Source of the DNA: Burkholderia sp. 9120
Lineage (GTDB): Bacteria; Pseudomonadota; Gammaproteobacteria; Burkholderiales; Burkholderiaceae
Reading direction: 5' to 3'
DNA length: 64,000 bases
Assembly: GCF_000745015.1 (NCBI RefSeq)
Contig: NZ_JQNA01000002.1
Location: 2,666,001-2,730,000, forward strand
Both the position numbers and the translations under genes were made by a program. Under the pieces are notes generated by a model that saw only the letters and a program-made list of their open reading frames with translations, ran no database searches and was not told where the DNA came from. Of the stretch, positions 53,838 to 63,038 are shown one piece after another. Numbering within the stretch: the stretch's first letter is position 1; every line of letters starts with the position of its first letter.

Positions 53838-53900
53838 TGCCGCTCACACTCGACGTAACACTCACTCAACTTATTTCATCCCAACCGTTTGGGGGCTAAC

Positions 53901-54437
53901 GTGGCAGAAGTCCAATCCATCAATTCGAGCGTCGCGAACGCGAGCGGTACGAATGGCCGCCGCGACGCGCAGCAGGCAGACGCCGGCGGTCAGGAGTTCC
54001 TCGTCTTCACGCTCGGCGCCGAAGAGTACGGCATCGACATTCTCAAGGTGCAGGAAATCCGCGGCTACGACAACGTGACGCGGATCGCCAATGCACCGGA
54101 ATTCATCAAGGGTGTGATCAATCTGCGCGGCATCATCGTGCCGATCGTGGACATGCGCATCAAGTTCCATCTGGGCCGCGTCGAATACGACCACCAGACG
54201 GTGGTGATCATCCTGAACGTCGCGCATCGCGTGGTCGGGATGGTGGTGGACGGCGTGTCGGACGTGCTGACGCTCGCCACCGACCAGATCATGCCGGCGC
54301 CGGAATTCGGCGCGACGCTGACGACCGAGTACCTCACGGGACTGGGCACCGTCGACGGCCGCATGCTGATCCTGATGGACATCGAGAAGCTGATGACCAG
54401 CCGCGAAATGGCGCTGATCGAAGCGCTCGGCGCGTAA
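53901..54437 (+). CDS. cheW: Chemotaxis coupling protein CheW
   Basis: 178 residues, SH3-like coupling domain: [40 protein letters not shown] and [20 protein letters not shown]. It links the MCP and CheA in receptor arrays. GTG at 53901 with GGGGG upstream is the probable start; the frame is open further left without a better site. The N-terminal ~30 residues are a non-conserved Asn/Ser/Gln-rich tail. Confidence 0.95.
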   Translation: MAEVQSINSSVANASGTNGRRDAQQADAGGQEFLVFTLGAEEYGIDILKVQEIRGYDNVTRIANAPEFIKGVINLRGIIVPIVDMRIKFHLGRVEYDHQTVVIILNVAHRVVGMVVDGVSDVLTLATDQIMPAPEFGATLTTEYLTGLGTVDGRMLILMDIEKLMTSREMALIEALGA

Positions 54438-54489
54438 CGGCAGCGGCAGCAGCCAGCTTTAACGACAGATTGGGACAGGGAGCATCGAG

Positions 54490-56391
54490 ATGCTGAGCAG
54501 GTGGTCGATTCGCACGTCATTGACGATGGTGGGGATCCTTCTGGCGGCGCTGACCGTGGTGGTCGGCGCCCTCGGGCTAACCGCGCTGAATCGCGCGAGC
54601 CAGTCGCTCGACCGCATTGCGCGCGGCGATCTGGTGGCGATTCACGCACTCGACGATGCTTCCGCGTACCTGTTGCGCTCGCGTCTCGCGATCGACCGCT
54701 TCAACACGCTGTCGGCCGCGGGTAACGCGGACGAAGCGAAGAAGGCGATCGACCGCGCGCAGGAACTGCTGGTCAAGGGCAATCAAAGCTGGCAGGCGTA
54801 TCTCGACGCGCCGAAAGCCGGCATCGACCCGGCGCTGCTCGACGACGTGCTTGCCAGGCGCACGTCGGTGATGCGCGACGGCGTCGATCCGGAGTTCGCG
54901 GCGTTGAACGCGAACGACATGAACGCGTACCACGCGATCGCCGACACCAGGATCAGCCCGATGTTCATCGCCTATGACGGCGCGGCGTCGGCGGTCATCA
55001 AGGCGTTGCAGCAAAGCGCCGTGGATCTGCAGGCCGGCGCGCAGTCGAACATCTCGCTGATGACCACGCTGATCATCGTGTTCACGTTGTTCGCGCTGGT
55101 CGTGGTGGTGGGTATCCGTTTCGCGCTGCGCGGCCTGATCGTGCAACCGCTGAAAGATGCGACCGCGTGCTTCGAGCGGATCGCGGCGGGCGATCTGTCC
55201 GAGTCGATCGACGTGTTCAGCCGCAACGAAATCGGCATTCTGTTCGCCGGCATCAAGCGGATGCAGGACAGCATGTCGACGATGGTGAAAGCGGTACACA
55301 GCAGCACCGAATCGATCGACACCGGCGCGCGCGAAATCGCGATGGGCAACACCGATCTGTCGCAACGTACCGAACAGCAAGCCGCTTCGCTGCAGGAAAC
55401 CGCGTCGAGCATGGAGCAACTGACGGGCACCGTGCGGCAGAACGCCGAGAACGCGCGTCAGGCGAGCCAACTGGCCGTCAACGCGTCGGACATCGCCACG
55501 CGCGGCGGCGACGTGGTGAGCCAGGTCGTCACGACGATGCAGGACATTGCGACCAGCTCGAACAAGGTCGTCGACATCATCGGCGTGATCGAAGGCATTG
55601 CGTTCCAGACCAATATTCTCGCGCTGAACGCGGCGGTCGAAGCCGCCCGCGCCGGCGAGCAGGGCCGCGGTTTCGCGGTGGTGGCCGGCGAAGTGCGCAG
55701 CCTCGCGCAGCGCAGCGCGAGTGCCGCGAAGGAAATCAAGGAATTGATCGGCGACTCGGTCGACAAGGTGCAAAGCGGCTCGGCGCTGGTCGGCCGGGCG
55801 GGCACCACGATGGACGAGATCGTGCAGGCAGTGCGCCGCGTGACCGACATCATGGGCGAAATCAGCGCGGCGTCGGAAGAACAGTCCGGCGGCATCGAAC
55901 AGGTGAATCGCGCGGTCGTGCAGATGGACGAAGTTACGCAGCAGAACGCCGCGCTGGTCGAACAGGCGGCGGCCGCAGCCGCGTCGCTCGAAGATCAGAC
56001 GCGTCAATTGCAAGCGGTGCTGACCGGCTGGAAGGTGGCCGGCGGGCAGACTCGCAGTAGCGCGGCACCGGCGGCGCGTTCGCCAGCGGTGACGCGTAGC
56101 AGCGGCAATTTCAGTAGCAAGGGCAGCAAGAGCAAACCGGCTGCCAAGGCCACGCCGCAAGCCGGCGCGGCTCATGCAACGAATCACGCCACATCGGCAG
56201 CAGGCGCGGCAGCGGCAAGCAACGCGGCAACACACGCAGCACCGGCGGCAACCGCACACGAAGCAGGCGCGGCACGCGTCGAACCGGCGCTGCGGCCGAA
56301 GACGATTCGTCCGGCCGCCGATTCCGCAGCACGTTCGGGCGCGTCGAGCGCGACCGCGGCGGGCTCGGACGCGGACTGGGAAACGTTCTAG
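54490..56391 (+). CDS. Methyl-accepting chemotaxis protein with four-helix sensor and CheR-docking tail
   Basis: 633 residues. TM1 ([20 protein letters not shown]), a periplasmic four-helix bundle (about 40-190), TM2 ([18 protein letters not shown]), HAMP, then the methylated helices and the hairpin tip [40 protein letters not shown]. An Ala/Ser/Thr-rich tail of ~110 residues ends in DWETF, which matches the xWETF pentapeptide that tethers CheR and CheB on Tar/Tsr-type receptors. The ligand is unknown. Confidence 0.95.
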   Translation: MLSRWSIRTSLTMVGILLAALTVVVGALGLTALNRASQSLDRIARGDLVAIHALDDASAYLLRSRLAIDRFNTLSAAGNADEAKKAIDRAQELLVKGNQSWQAYLDAPKAGIDPALLDDVLARRTSVMRDGVDPEFAALNANDMNAYHAIADTRISPMFIAYDGAASAVIKALQQSAVDLQAGAQSNISLMTTLIIVFTLFALVVVVGIRFALRGLIVQPLKDATACFERIAAGDLSESIDVFSRNEIGILFAGIKRMQDSMSTMVKAVHSSTESIDTGAREIAMGNTDLSQRTEQQAASLQETASSMEQLTGTVRQNAENARQASQLAVNASDIATRGGDVVSQVVTTMQDIATSSNKVVDIIGVIEGIAFQTNILALNAAVEAARAGEQGRGFAVVAGEVRSLAQRSASAAKEIKELIGDSVDKVQSGSALVGRAGTTMDEIVQAVRRVTDIMGEISAASEEQSGGIEQVNRAVVQMDEVTQQNAALVEQAAAAAASLEDQTRQLQAVLTGWKVAGGQTRSSAAPAARSPAVTRSSGNFSSKGSKSKPAAKATPQAGAAHATNHATSAAGAAAASNAATHAAPAATAHEAGAARVEPALRPKTIRPAADSAARSGASSATAAGSDADWETF

Positions 56392-56407
56392 GAAGTGGCA
56401 CAAAGAC

Positions 56408-56599
56408 ATGCAGTCATTCGACATCTCGCTCCATGAGGGGCGAATCATCGAAGCACGCTTACAAGGCGTGTCGCGGGCCGACTGCGTGTTGCAGGAACTC
56501 GCGGGCGGGCGCGACCCCGCGAACACAATCCCTTGCTCCCAGAGACACCCTTTGGGCGGCGAGCGGGATGGCTCGTATTGCAGGCAGGAACTTTCATGA
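56408..56599 (+). other. Small open frame coupled to cheR, coding status doubtful
   Basis: 63 codons, MQSFDISLHEGRIIEARLQG at the start. Its TGA (56597-56599) overlaps the cheR start ATG (ATGA), a coupling geometry. The sequence matches no family I know, and codon choice is ordinary. It may be untranslated leader or a small regulatory peptide. Confidence 0.25.
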
Positions 56600-57546
56600 T
56601 GGCAACGCGCGCACAGCAACGACCCGATCGGGCGGAACCGGTTCGATCCGGTGAACAGGGACGGGACTTCGAATTCACGTCGGCGGATTTTGGTCGCATT
56701 CGCGACCTGATCCATCGCAGCGCGGGCATTTCGCTGTCGGATCACAAGCGCGACATGGCGTATAGCCGTCTGGCGCGCCGTCTGCGCGCCCGCGGTCTCG
56801 ACACGTTCAAACAGTATCTCGATCTGCTCGAAGCGGAGAACGATCCGGCTGAGTGGGAAGCCTTCACCAATGCGCTGACCACCAACCTGACCGCGTTCTT
56901 CCGCGAGGCGCATCACTTTCCGATTCTTGCCGAGTTCGTGCCGCGCCGCCCGCAGCCGGTCTCGGTCTGGTGCTCGGCGGCATCCACCGGCGAAGAACCG
57001 TACTCGATCGCGATGACGCTGATCGAAGCGCTCGGCGACAGCGGCGCGCGCCAGGCCTCGGTGCTCGCCACGGACATCGACACCCAGGTGCTCGCGAAAG
57101 CCGAAGCCGGCATGTACCAGTTCGACCAGGTCAAGCATCTGTCGCCCGAGCGGCTCAAGCGCTTCTTCCTGAAGGGCACCGGCGCGCATGTCGGGATGGT
57201 CAAGGTGCGCCCGGAAGTGCGCGCGCTGGTGCGCTTCCAGCAACTGAACCTGACCGACCGCGATTACCAGTTGCGCTCGCAGTTCGACGCGATCTTCTGC
57301 CGCAACGTGATGATCTATTTCGACAAGCCGACCCAGGCTCAGGTGCTCGGCCGCTTCGAACCGCTGATGAAATCGGGCGGCCTGCTGTTCGCCGGTCACT
57401 CGGAAAACTTCACGTACGTCACGCAGGCGTTCAAGCTGCGCGGCCAGACCGTCTACGAACTGACGCGTGACGCCACCGGCGCGCGCGCGCCGGCGCGTGC
57501 ATCGACATCGACGTCGTCTCACACGACGAGCGGGGTGACCGTATGA
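56596..57546 (+). CDS. cheR: Chemotaxis protein methyltransferase CheR
   Basis: 316 residues. The N-terminal helical domain includes [20 protein letters not shown] and [18 protein letters not shown]. The SAM methyltransferase domain has [44 protein letters not shown] and [14 protein letters not shown]. It methylates receptor glutamates. ATG at 56596 or 56599 is the start (CAGGAA upstream). It overlaps the cheD start by 4 bp. Confidence 0.96.
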   Translation: MMATRAQQRPDRAEPVRSGEQGRDFEFTSADFGRIRDLIHRSAGISLSDHKRDMAYSRLARRLRARGLDTFKQYLDLLEAENDPAEWEAFTNALTTNLTAFFREAHHFPILAEFVPRRPQPVSVWCSAASTGEEPYSIAMTLIEALGDSGARQASVLATDIDTQVLAKAEAGMYQFDQVKHLSPERLKRFFLKGTGAHVGMVKVRPEVRALVRFQQLNLTDRDYQLRSQFDAIFCRNVMIYFDKPTQAQVLGRFEPLMKSGGLLFAGHSENFTYVTQAFKLRGQTVYELTRDATGARAPARASTSTSSHTTSGVTV

Positions 57547-58379
57547 GCAGCCGCCTGCCGATCGCAACCAATCTGTATTACGACAACCACTTCCAGCGCC
57601 CCGGCGTGAAGCTGTTGCCGAACGAGTTCTACACGACGCACGAAGACATGGTGCTGGTCACCGTGCTCGGCTCGTGCGTGGCGGCCTGCATTCAGGACCG
57701 CACCGCGGGCATTGGCGGCATGAATCACTTCATGCTGCCCGACGACGGCGCGGACGTCGCGCAGGCCGCGTCGGATTCGATGCGCTACGGCGCGTACGCC
57801 ATGGAAGTGCTGATCAACGAACTGATCAAGGCCGGCGGCCGGCGCGAGCGCTTCGAAGCCAAGGTGTTCGGCGGCGGCGCGGTGCTCGCCGGCATGACGA
57901 CGATGAACATCGGCGACCGCAATTCGGAATTCGTGCGCCGCTATCTGGCGCTCGAAAAGATCCGGATCGTCGCGGAAGACTTGCAGGGCTCGCACCCGCG
58001 CAAGGTCGCGTTCATGCCGCGCACCGGTCAGGTGATGGTGAAAAAATTACGCCTGCAGCAGGAAGCGGGCGTGGCCGAGCGCGAACAGGCGCTCGTGCGG
58101 CAGGGCGCCGAGGCCCGTGCCGAGCGGCTCGCAGCCGCGCGCAAGCGGGTCGAGCTGTTCTCGACGCCGGCTGCGGCGCGGCCCAAGGTCGAGCTGTTTT
58201 CGTCGACGGGCGCGGCACGCCCCAAGATCGAGCTGTTCAGCTCGAGCGCCGGCGGAGCAGCGGGAACAGCAGGGTCGGCGGCAGGCAGTGCGGGCGCAGC
58301 GAAGCCGCGCATCGAACTGTTCGGCGCCGGCTCGCGCCCGATTAACTCAAACAACGCCAGAACTACAGAGGAGGCGTGA
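57543..58379 (+). CDS. cheD: Chemoreceptor glutamine deamidase CheD with repeated tail
   Basis: 278 residues. The CheD core has the catalytic Cys and His in [20 protein letters not shown] and [11 protein letters not shown], then [31 protein letters not shown] and [10 protein letters not shown]. It deamidates receptor glutamines. The C-terminal ~90 residues are unlike the core: four copies of [RK][VI]ELF separated by Ala/Gly/Ser-rich spacers (58146-58325). It overlaps cheR (ATGA-type) and cheB (GTGA). Confidence 0.95.
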   Translation: MSSRLPIATNLYYDNHFQRPGVKLLPNEFYTTHEDMVLVTVLGSCVAACIQDRTAGIGGMNHFMLPDDGADVAQAASDSMRYGAYAMEVLINELIKAGGRRERFEAKVFGGGAVLAGMTTMNIGDRNSEFVRRYLALEKIRIVAEDLQGSHPRKVAFMPRTGQVMVKKLRLQQEAGVAEREQALVRQGAEARAERLAAARKRVELFSTPAAARPKVELFSSTGAARPKIELFSSSAGGAAGTAGSAAGSAGAAKPRIELFGAGSRPINSNNARTTEEA

Positions 58380-59473
58380 GCGCTGTGCAAAAGATCAAAG
58401 TACTGTGCGTCGACGATTCGGCGCTGATCCGCAGCCTGATGACGGAAATCATCAACGGCCAGCCGGACATGACGGTCGTGGCGACCGCACCCGACCCGCT
58501 GGTCGCGCGCGATCTCATCAAGCAGCACAACCCGGACGTGCTGACGCTCGACGTCGAAATGCCCCGCATGGACGGCCTCGACTTCCTCGAGAAGCTGATG
58601 CGCCTGCGACCGATGCCGGTCGTGATGGTGTCGTCGCTGACTGAACGCGGCAACGAAATCACGCTGCGCGCGCTGGAACTGGGCGCGGTCGACTTCGTCA
58701 CCAAGCCGAAAGTCGGGATTCGCGACGGCATGCTCGACTACTCGGAAAAGCTCGCCGACAAGATCCGCGCCGCAGCCCGCGCCCGTGTGCGCCAGGCCGC
58801 GCCGGTCCAGCATGCGGCGGCTCACGCGGCGCATGCGCCGGTGGGCGCCGCGCCGCTGTTCAACAATCCGCTGCTCAGTACCGAGAAGCTGATTATTGTC
58901 GGCGCGTCGACGGGCGGCACCGAAGCGATCCGCGAAGTGCTGGTGCCGCTGCCGCCGGATGCGCCCGCCGTGCTGATCGCGCAGCATATGCCGCCGGGTT
59001 TCACAAAATCTTTTGCGCAACGCCTCAATGGTTTGTGCCGGATTACCGTTAAAGAGGCAGAGCATGGTGAACGCGTGCTGCCGGGACATGCGTACATCGC
59101 ACCGGGCCACGCTCACCTGTTGCTGGCCCGCAGCGGCGCGAACTATATTGCGCATCTGTCGGACGATCCGCCGGTGAACCGGCATCGGCCGTCGGTGGAT
59201 GTGCTGTTCCGTTCGGCCGCGCAGCACGCGGGCAAGAACGCGGTCGGGGTGATTCTGACCGGCATGGGGCGCGACGGCGCCGCCGGACTGCTGGACATGA
59301 AAAAAGCGGGGGCGTATACCCTTGCGCAGGACGAAGCGAGCTGTATCGTGTTCGGCATGCCGCGCGAAGCGATTGCGCTCGGTGCGGCGGACGAGATCGC
59401 ATCGCTGCCGGAAATGAGCCGGCGCGTGATGGCGCGTCTGTCGTCGATGGGCGATCGCGTTCAACGGGTATGA
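58376..59473 (+). CDS. cheB: Chemotaxis methylesterase CheB
   Basis: 365 residues. Receiver domain first ([40 protein letters not shown]), then the methylesterase with catalytic Ser in [17 protein letters not shown], His in [17 protein letters not shown] and Asp in [17 protein letters not shown]. Phosphorylated CheB demethylates receptors for adaptation. The GTG start at 58376 overlaps the cheD stop (GTGA). Confidence 0.97.
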   Translation: MSAVQKIKVLCVDDSALIRSLMTEIINGQPDMTVVATAPDPLVARDLIKQHNPDVLTLDVEMPRMDGLDFLEKLMRLRPMPVVMVSSLTERGNEITLRALELGAVDFVTKPKVGIRDGMLDYSEKLADKIRAAARARVRQAAPVQHAAAHAAHAPVGAAPLFNNPLLSTEKLIIVGASTGGTEAIREVLVPLPPDAPAVLIAQHMPPGFTKSFAQRLNGLCRITVKEAEHGERVLPGHAYIAPGHAHLLLARSGANYIAHLSDDPPVNRHRPSVDVLFRSAAQHAGKNAVGVILTGMGRDGAAGLLDMKKAGAYTLAQDEASCIVFGMPREAIALGAADEIASLPEMSRRVMARLSSMGDRVQRV

Positions 59474-59558
59474 TGCTGGCCGGGAGATTGAGGCGTTTAT
59501 TTGATGCGCTGTTTTGACACGGTCAAGCGCCGCACATGGATCAAGCTAAGGGAATGAA

Positions 59559-59954
59559 ATGGATAAGGGAATGAAGATTCTGGTAGTTGACGACTTTCCG
59601 ACGATGCGCCGGATCGTCCGCAACCTCCTCAAGGAGCTGGGCTATTCGAACGTCGACGAGGCGGAAGACGGTCAGGCCGGCCTCGCGCGTTTGCGCGGGG
59701 GCACCTACGACTTCGTGATTTCCGACTGGAACATGCCGAACCTCGACGGTCTGGCCATGCTCAAGGAAATCCGCGCCGACGCGAACCTCACGCACCTGCC
59801 GGTGCTGATGGTGACGGCCGAGTCGAAGAAGGAAAACATCATCGCGGCGGCCCAGGCCGGCGCGAGCGGTTATGTCGTCAAGCCGTTCACGGCCGCGACG
59901 CTCGACGAGAAGCTGAACAAGATTCTCGAGAAGATGGCGAAAGCCGGGAGCTGA
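59559..59954 (+). CDS. cheY: Chemotaxis response regulator CheY
   Basis: 131 residues. Acid pocket D11/D12 ([20 protein letters not shown]), phospho-acceptor D56 ([17 protein letters not shown]), T86 (VTAESKK), and K108 (VKPFTA). The close fit to enterobacterial CheY makes this the one that controls the flagellar switch. It lies 85 bp after cheB and is followed at once by cheZ. Confidence 0.97.
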   Translation: MDKGMKILVVDDFPTMRRIVRNLLKELGYSNVDEAEDGQAGLARLRGGTYDFVISDWNMPNLDGLAMLKEIRADANLTHLPVLMVTAESKKENIIAAAQAGASGYVVKPFTAATLDEKLNKILEKMAKAGS

Positions 59955-59955
59955 T

Positions 59956-60669
59956 GTGACTCTGCCGACCAATGCGCAAGGCGCCGAAGCGGTGAATGAG
60001 AGCGGCGACTTCGCGTCCGACCGCATCCTCGCCCGCATTGGAGCACTGACCCGCACGCTGCGCGATTCGATGCGCGAGCTCGGGCTCGACAAGCATGTCG
60101 AGCGTGCGGCCGAAGCGGTGCCGGATGCGCGCGACCGCCTCAAGTACATCGCGACCATGACCGAGCAGGCCGCCGAGCGCGTGCTGTCGTCGATCGAAGT
60201 CGCCAAGCCGATCCAGGAGCAGCTGCAGAAAGACGCCGGCGTGCTGGACGCGCGTTGGGAGCAGTGGTACGCGGCGCCGATCGAGCGCGAAGAAGTGCGC
60301 GCGCTGATGAACGACACGCGGACCTTTCTGCGCGGCGTGCCCGAAGCGACCACGGCAACCAATTCGCAGCTCATGGAGATCATGCTCGCGCAGGACTTCC
60401 AGGATCTGACCGGTCAGGTCATCAAGAAGATCACGGATGTGGTGTACCTGATCGAGCAGCAGTTGCTCGGCGTGCTGGTCGAGAACATCGCGCTCGAGCG
60501 GCGCGAACAGTTCGCGGCGAACGCGGCGGCATTGGCCGCGGCGGAGATTTCGCCGACCGGCAGCCCGGAGAGTCTGCTGAACGGTCCGCAGATCAATCCG
60601 GAAGGCAAGACGGACGTGATGCAGGACCAGTCGCAAGTCGACGACCTGCTGGCCAGCCTCGGCTTCTAA
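59956..60669 (+). CDS. cheZ: Protein phosphatase CheZ
   Basis: 237 residues, mostly one long helical hairpin. The catalytic Gln region is AQDFQDLTGQVIKKITDVVY. The C-terminal QVDDLLASLGF is the CheY-binding peptide known from enterobacterial CheZ. It dephosphorylates CheY-P. The GTG start at 59956 lies one base after the cheY stop, so translation is coupled. Confidence 0.96.
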   Translation: MTLPTNAQGAEAVNESGDFASDRILARIGALTRTLRDSMRELGLDKHVERAAEAVPDARDRLKYIATMTEQAAERVLSSIEVAKPIQEQLQKDAGVLDARWEQWYAAPIEREEVRALMNDTRTFLRGVPEATTATNSQLMEIMLAQDFQDLTGQVIKKITDVVYLIEQQLLGVLVENIALERREQFAANAAALAAAEISPTGSPESLLNGPQINPEGKTDVMQDQSQVDDLLASLGF

Positions 60670-60957
60670 GCCTGCAGCGCAACCGGCGGCCCGCCTACCG
60701 GGCCGCCCGCATCGTCTGGACAAACCAGTCCGCATGGCACGGCACGCGCCCGCGTGCGCTTGCTGTCTACCGACACAAACCACAGGCATACTACGAGTTC
60801 AAGCAGCGGCACGGCTAACCGGTGACGACAGTCGCCGGGCGGTGGCAAGGTGAGGAAAACCCCTCCCGTTTGCCAGGTCGGCGGTGCCGTATGATCTGCA
60901 TACATGCAGCCGGTCGCACGTTGTGCGAACCGTGCGCAGCTCGGGAGGAGCCTCGTC

Positions 60958-61494
60958 ATGTGGAGTCGTGTACGCCGCGCCAGGATCGTTACGGCGCTAG
61001 TCTTGCCCAGTTCGCTATTCGCCGTGCCGTCCGCCTATGCGGGATTGGGCGGCGCCCCGATGACGCCGCCCGCGGATGCATCGGTTTCCTCCCGCACCGT
61101 TCAGCCCGCCGCGAGCGCCGCGTTGAGCGTGATGCGTTCCGCATCCGGTGCCGCTTCCTCCAGTGCCGCTTCCGCGTCCTACACCGTGCGTGAGACCACG
61201 CTCGGTAACGGCACGGTAGTTCGCGAATATCTGGCCGCCGACGGCTCGGTGTTCGGCATTGCGTGGCGCGGCCCGCAAATGCCCGATCTGAACGAGATGC
61301 TCGGCAGTTATTTCCCGCAGTACGTCGCTGGCGTGAAGGCTGTGAAGGCCGGGCGCGGCGGTGCCCGTGGGCCCGTCGCGGTCGATCAGAGCGGTCTCGT
61401 GGTCCGTTCCGGCGGCCACATGGGCGGATTCAACGGGCAGGCCTGGTTGCCACCCGCATTGCCGGCTGGTGTCAGCGGCTCCGACATCCAGTAA
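60958..61494 (+). CDS. Exported DUF2844-domain protein
   Basis: 178 residues. The start at 60958 (MWSRVRRARIVTALVLPSSL) has GGGAGGAG upstream and a signal peptide ending PSAYA. The rest is Ala/Ser-rich, then YTVRETTLGNGTVVREYLAA, DGSVFGIAWRGPQMPDLNEM, typical of DUF2844 proteins of Burkholderiaceae. They nearly always sit before a DUF3443 gene, as here (14-bp gap). The function is unknown. Confidence 0.86.
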   Translation: MWSRVRRARIVTALVLPSSLFAVPSAYAGLGGAPMTPPADASVSSRTVQPAASAALSVMRSASGAASSSAASASYTVRETTLGNGTVVREYLAADGSVFGIAWRGPQMPDLNEMLGSYFPQYVAGVKAVKAGRGGARGPVAVDQSGLVVRSGGHMGGFNGQAWLPPALPAGVSGSDIQ

Positions 61495-61508
61495 TAGCGA
61501 GGACGACG

Positions 61509-62825
61509 ATGCGAACCATGCGTATTGCCATGAAGGGGATGACGCCCGGAAGCTGGATCCAGGCCGTTGCGGCCGTGATGCTGATGTCGGTGCTCGTTGC
61601 TTGCGGCGGGGGAGGCGGCAGCGGCGGCAGTAGCAGCAGCGGCGGCTCGAGCGCGCTGAATGGCGGCTCGTTGCCGCCCAGCCCGAACCAGACGCCGATC
61701 GTGCCCGAAGTCTCGAACACTGCGCCGATTGCGGTCGGCCCAGGGTTGAGCAGTGTTGCCAATCTGCCTATGGTCAGCGTGACGATCTGCGTGCCGGGAG
61801 GCACCCCGCATGATTGTCAGGACATCGATAACGTCCAGCTCGATACCGGTTCCTTTGGCTTGCGGCTGGTCGCCGCGAAGATCAATCCGGCGCTTCTTCA
61901 AACTTTCCCGATCAGCACCATCAACGGCACGCAGCTCGCAGAGTGCGCGAACTTCGCGGACGGCTACACGTGGGGCACGGTGCGCACCGCGGTTGTCGCG
62001 ATCGGTGGCGAGGAAACTACCAACGCCATTCCGATTCAGATCATCGGCGATCTGCTCACCAGCTCGACGCCGACGCAAGGTTGCAGCGGCACGGCGGAGA
62101 ACACCGCCGCCGATCTCGGTGCGAGCGGCATTCTCGGCATCGGCCCCGCGCCTGTCGATTGTGGCGCAACCTGCGCGACCCCGTCGACGGCCGCGACTTA
62201 CAGCAACTACTTTGTGTGCCCGGGCGGTGTGGTTCCGTGTAGTCGTGCCACGGTGCCGGTCTCGCAGCAGGTCGCCAATCCGGTGGCGAACTTCCCGACC
62301 AATAACAACGGCGTGATCGTGCAACTGCCGGCGGTGCCTGACACCGGCGCGTCGTCGGTCTCAGGCACGCTGGTGTTCGGCGTCAACACGCAGTCGAACA
62401 ACATCGTGTCCAGTTCCGCGCAGAATTTCATCACAGACCAGTGGGGCAACATGAACCACAGCGTCTACAACGGTGCGACGGTGCAGGCCTTCCTGGACTC
62501 GGGTTCGAACGCTTACTTCTTCTTCGATAACACGCTCACTCAGTGCGGCAGCAACTATGCGGGCTTTTATTGTCCGCCGAACGCGCAAACCCGCTCGGTG
62601 ACGCTGGGCGGCCAGGACATAGGGCGGGGCGATGCCGTCCTCGGCATCCTTTCCGCATCGACGCTATTCGGCAGTAGCAACAACCTGGCGTTCAGGGATC
62701 TCGCCGGTCAGCTCGGCGCCAATGGCGAGTTCGACCTCGGCCTGCCGTTCTTCTTCGGCCGCTACGTGTACTACGGTTTTGACCAGACCGCGACTGGCGG
62801 CCCCGCGCCTTTCGTCGCGTTTTGA
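61509..62825 (+). CDS. DUF3443-family lipoprotein, aspartyl-protease-like motifs
   Basis: 438 residues. The lipobox ...VLVAC is followed by a Gly/Ser-rich spacer. The body has DNVQLDTGSFGLRL (D112) and VQAFLDSGSNAYFFF (D330), plus GASGILGIGP and GANGEFDLGLPFFFGRYVYY. This belongs to the DUF3443 family common in Burkholderia. The two D-[TS]-G-S motifs ~220 residues apart recall the two lobes of pepsin-like proteases. Several Cys suggest disulphides. Catalytic activity is not established. Confidence 0.88.
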   Translation: MRTMRIAMKGMTPGSWIQAVAAVMLMSVLVACGGGGGSGGSSSSGGSSALNGGSLPPSPNQTPIVPEVSNTAPIAVGPGLSSVANLPMVSVTICVPGGTPHDCQDIDNVQLDTGSFGLRLVAAKINPALLQTFPISTINGTQLAECANFADGYTWGTVRTAVVAIGGEETTNAIPIQIIGDLLTSSTPTQGCSGTAENTAADLGASGILGIGPAPVDCGATCATPSTAATYSNYFVCPGGVVPCSRATVPVSQQVANPVANFPTNNNGVIVQLPAVPDTGASSVSGTLVFGVNTQSNNIVSSSAQNFITDQWGNMNHSVYNGATVQAFLDSGSNAYFFFDNTLTQCGSNYAGFYCPPNAQTRSVTLGGQDIGRGDAVLGILSASTLFGSSNNLAFRDLAGQLGANGEFDLGLPFFFGRYVYYGFDQTATGGPAPFVAF

Positions 62826-62850
62826 CACCTGTGCCTGACCGTATGAAAAC

Positions 62851-62887
62851 CGGCCTGCCGACCGCCTGAAAAGCGGGCGGCAGGCCG
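62851..62887 (+). terminator. Hairpin after the DUF3443 gene
   Basis: CGGCCTGCCGacCGC / GCGGGCGGCAGGCCG stem of 14-15 bp, ~25 nt after the stop. It has no T-run, so termination is uncertain. Confidence 0.5.
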
Positions 62888-63038
62888 TGAGCCGGCGCCC
62901 CGGTGCGGTTTGCGCCGCTCCATCTCTCGAAATACCCCCCTTTCTCCGCCCTTATCCCCCGATCAGCGCTTGCGTCGAGCGGGAATAATCGCTCTCACTG
63001 GAAAGAGGCGTCGTGCCTCGGCCGACTGGAGAGCTTTT

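Noticed and set aside
54577..57567. 996-codon minus-strand open frame
   Set aside because: Runs antisense across the MCP and cheR genes, which are both certain; composition is that of a shadow frame.
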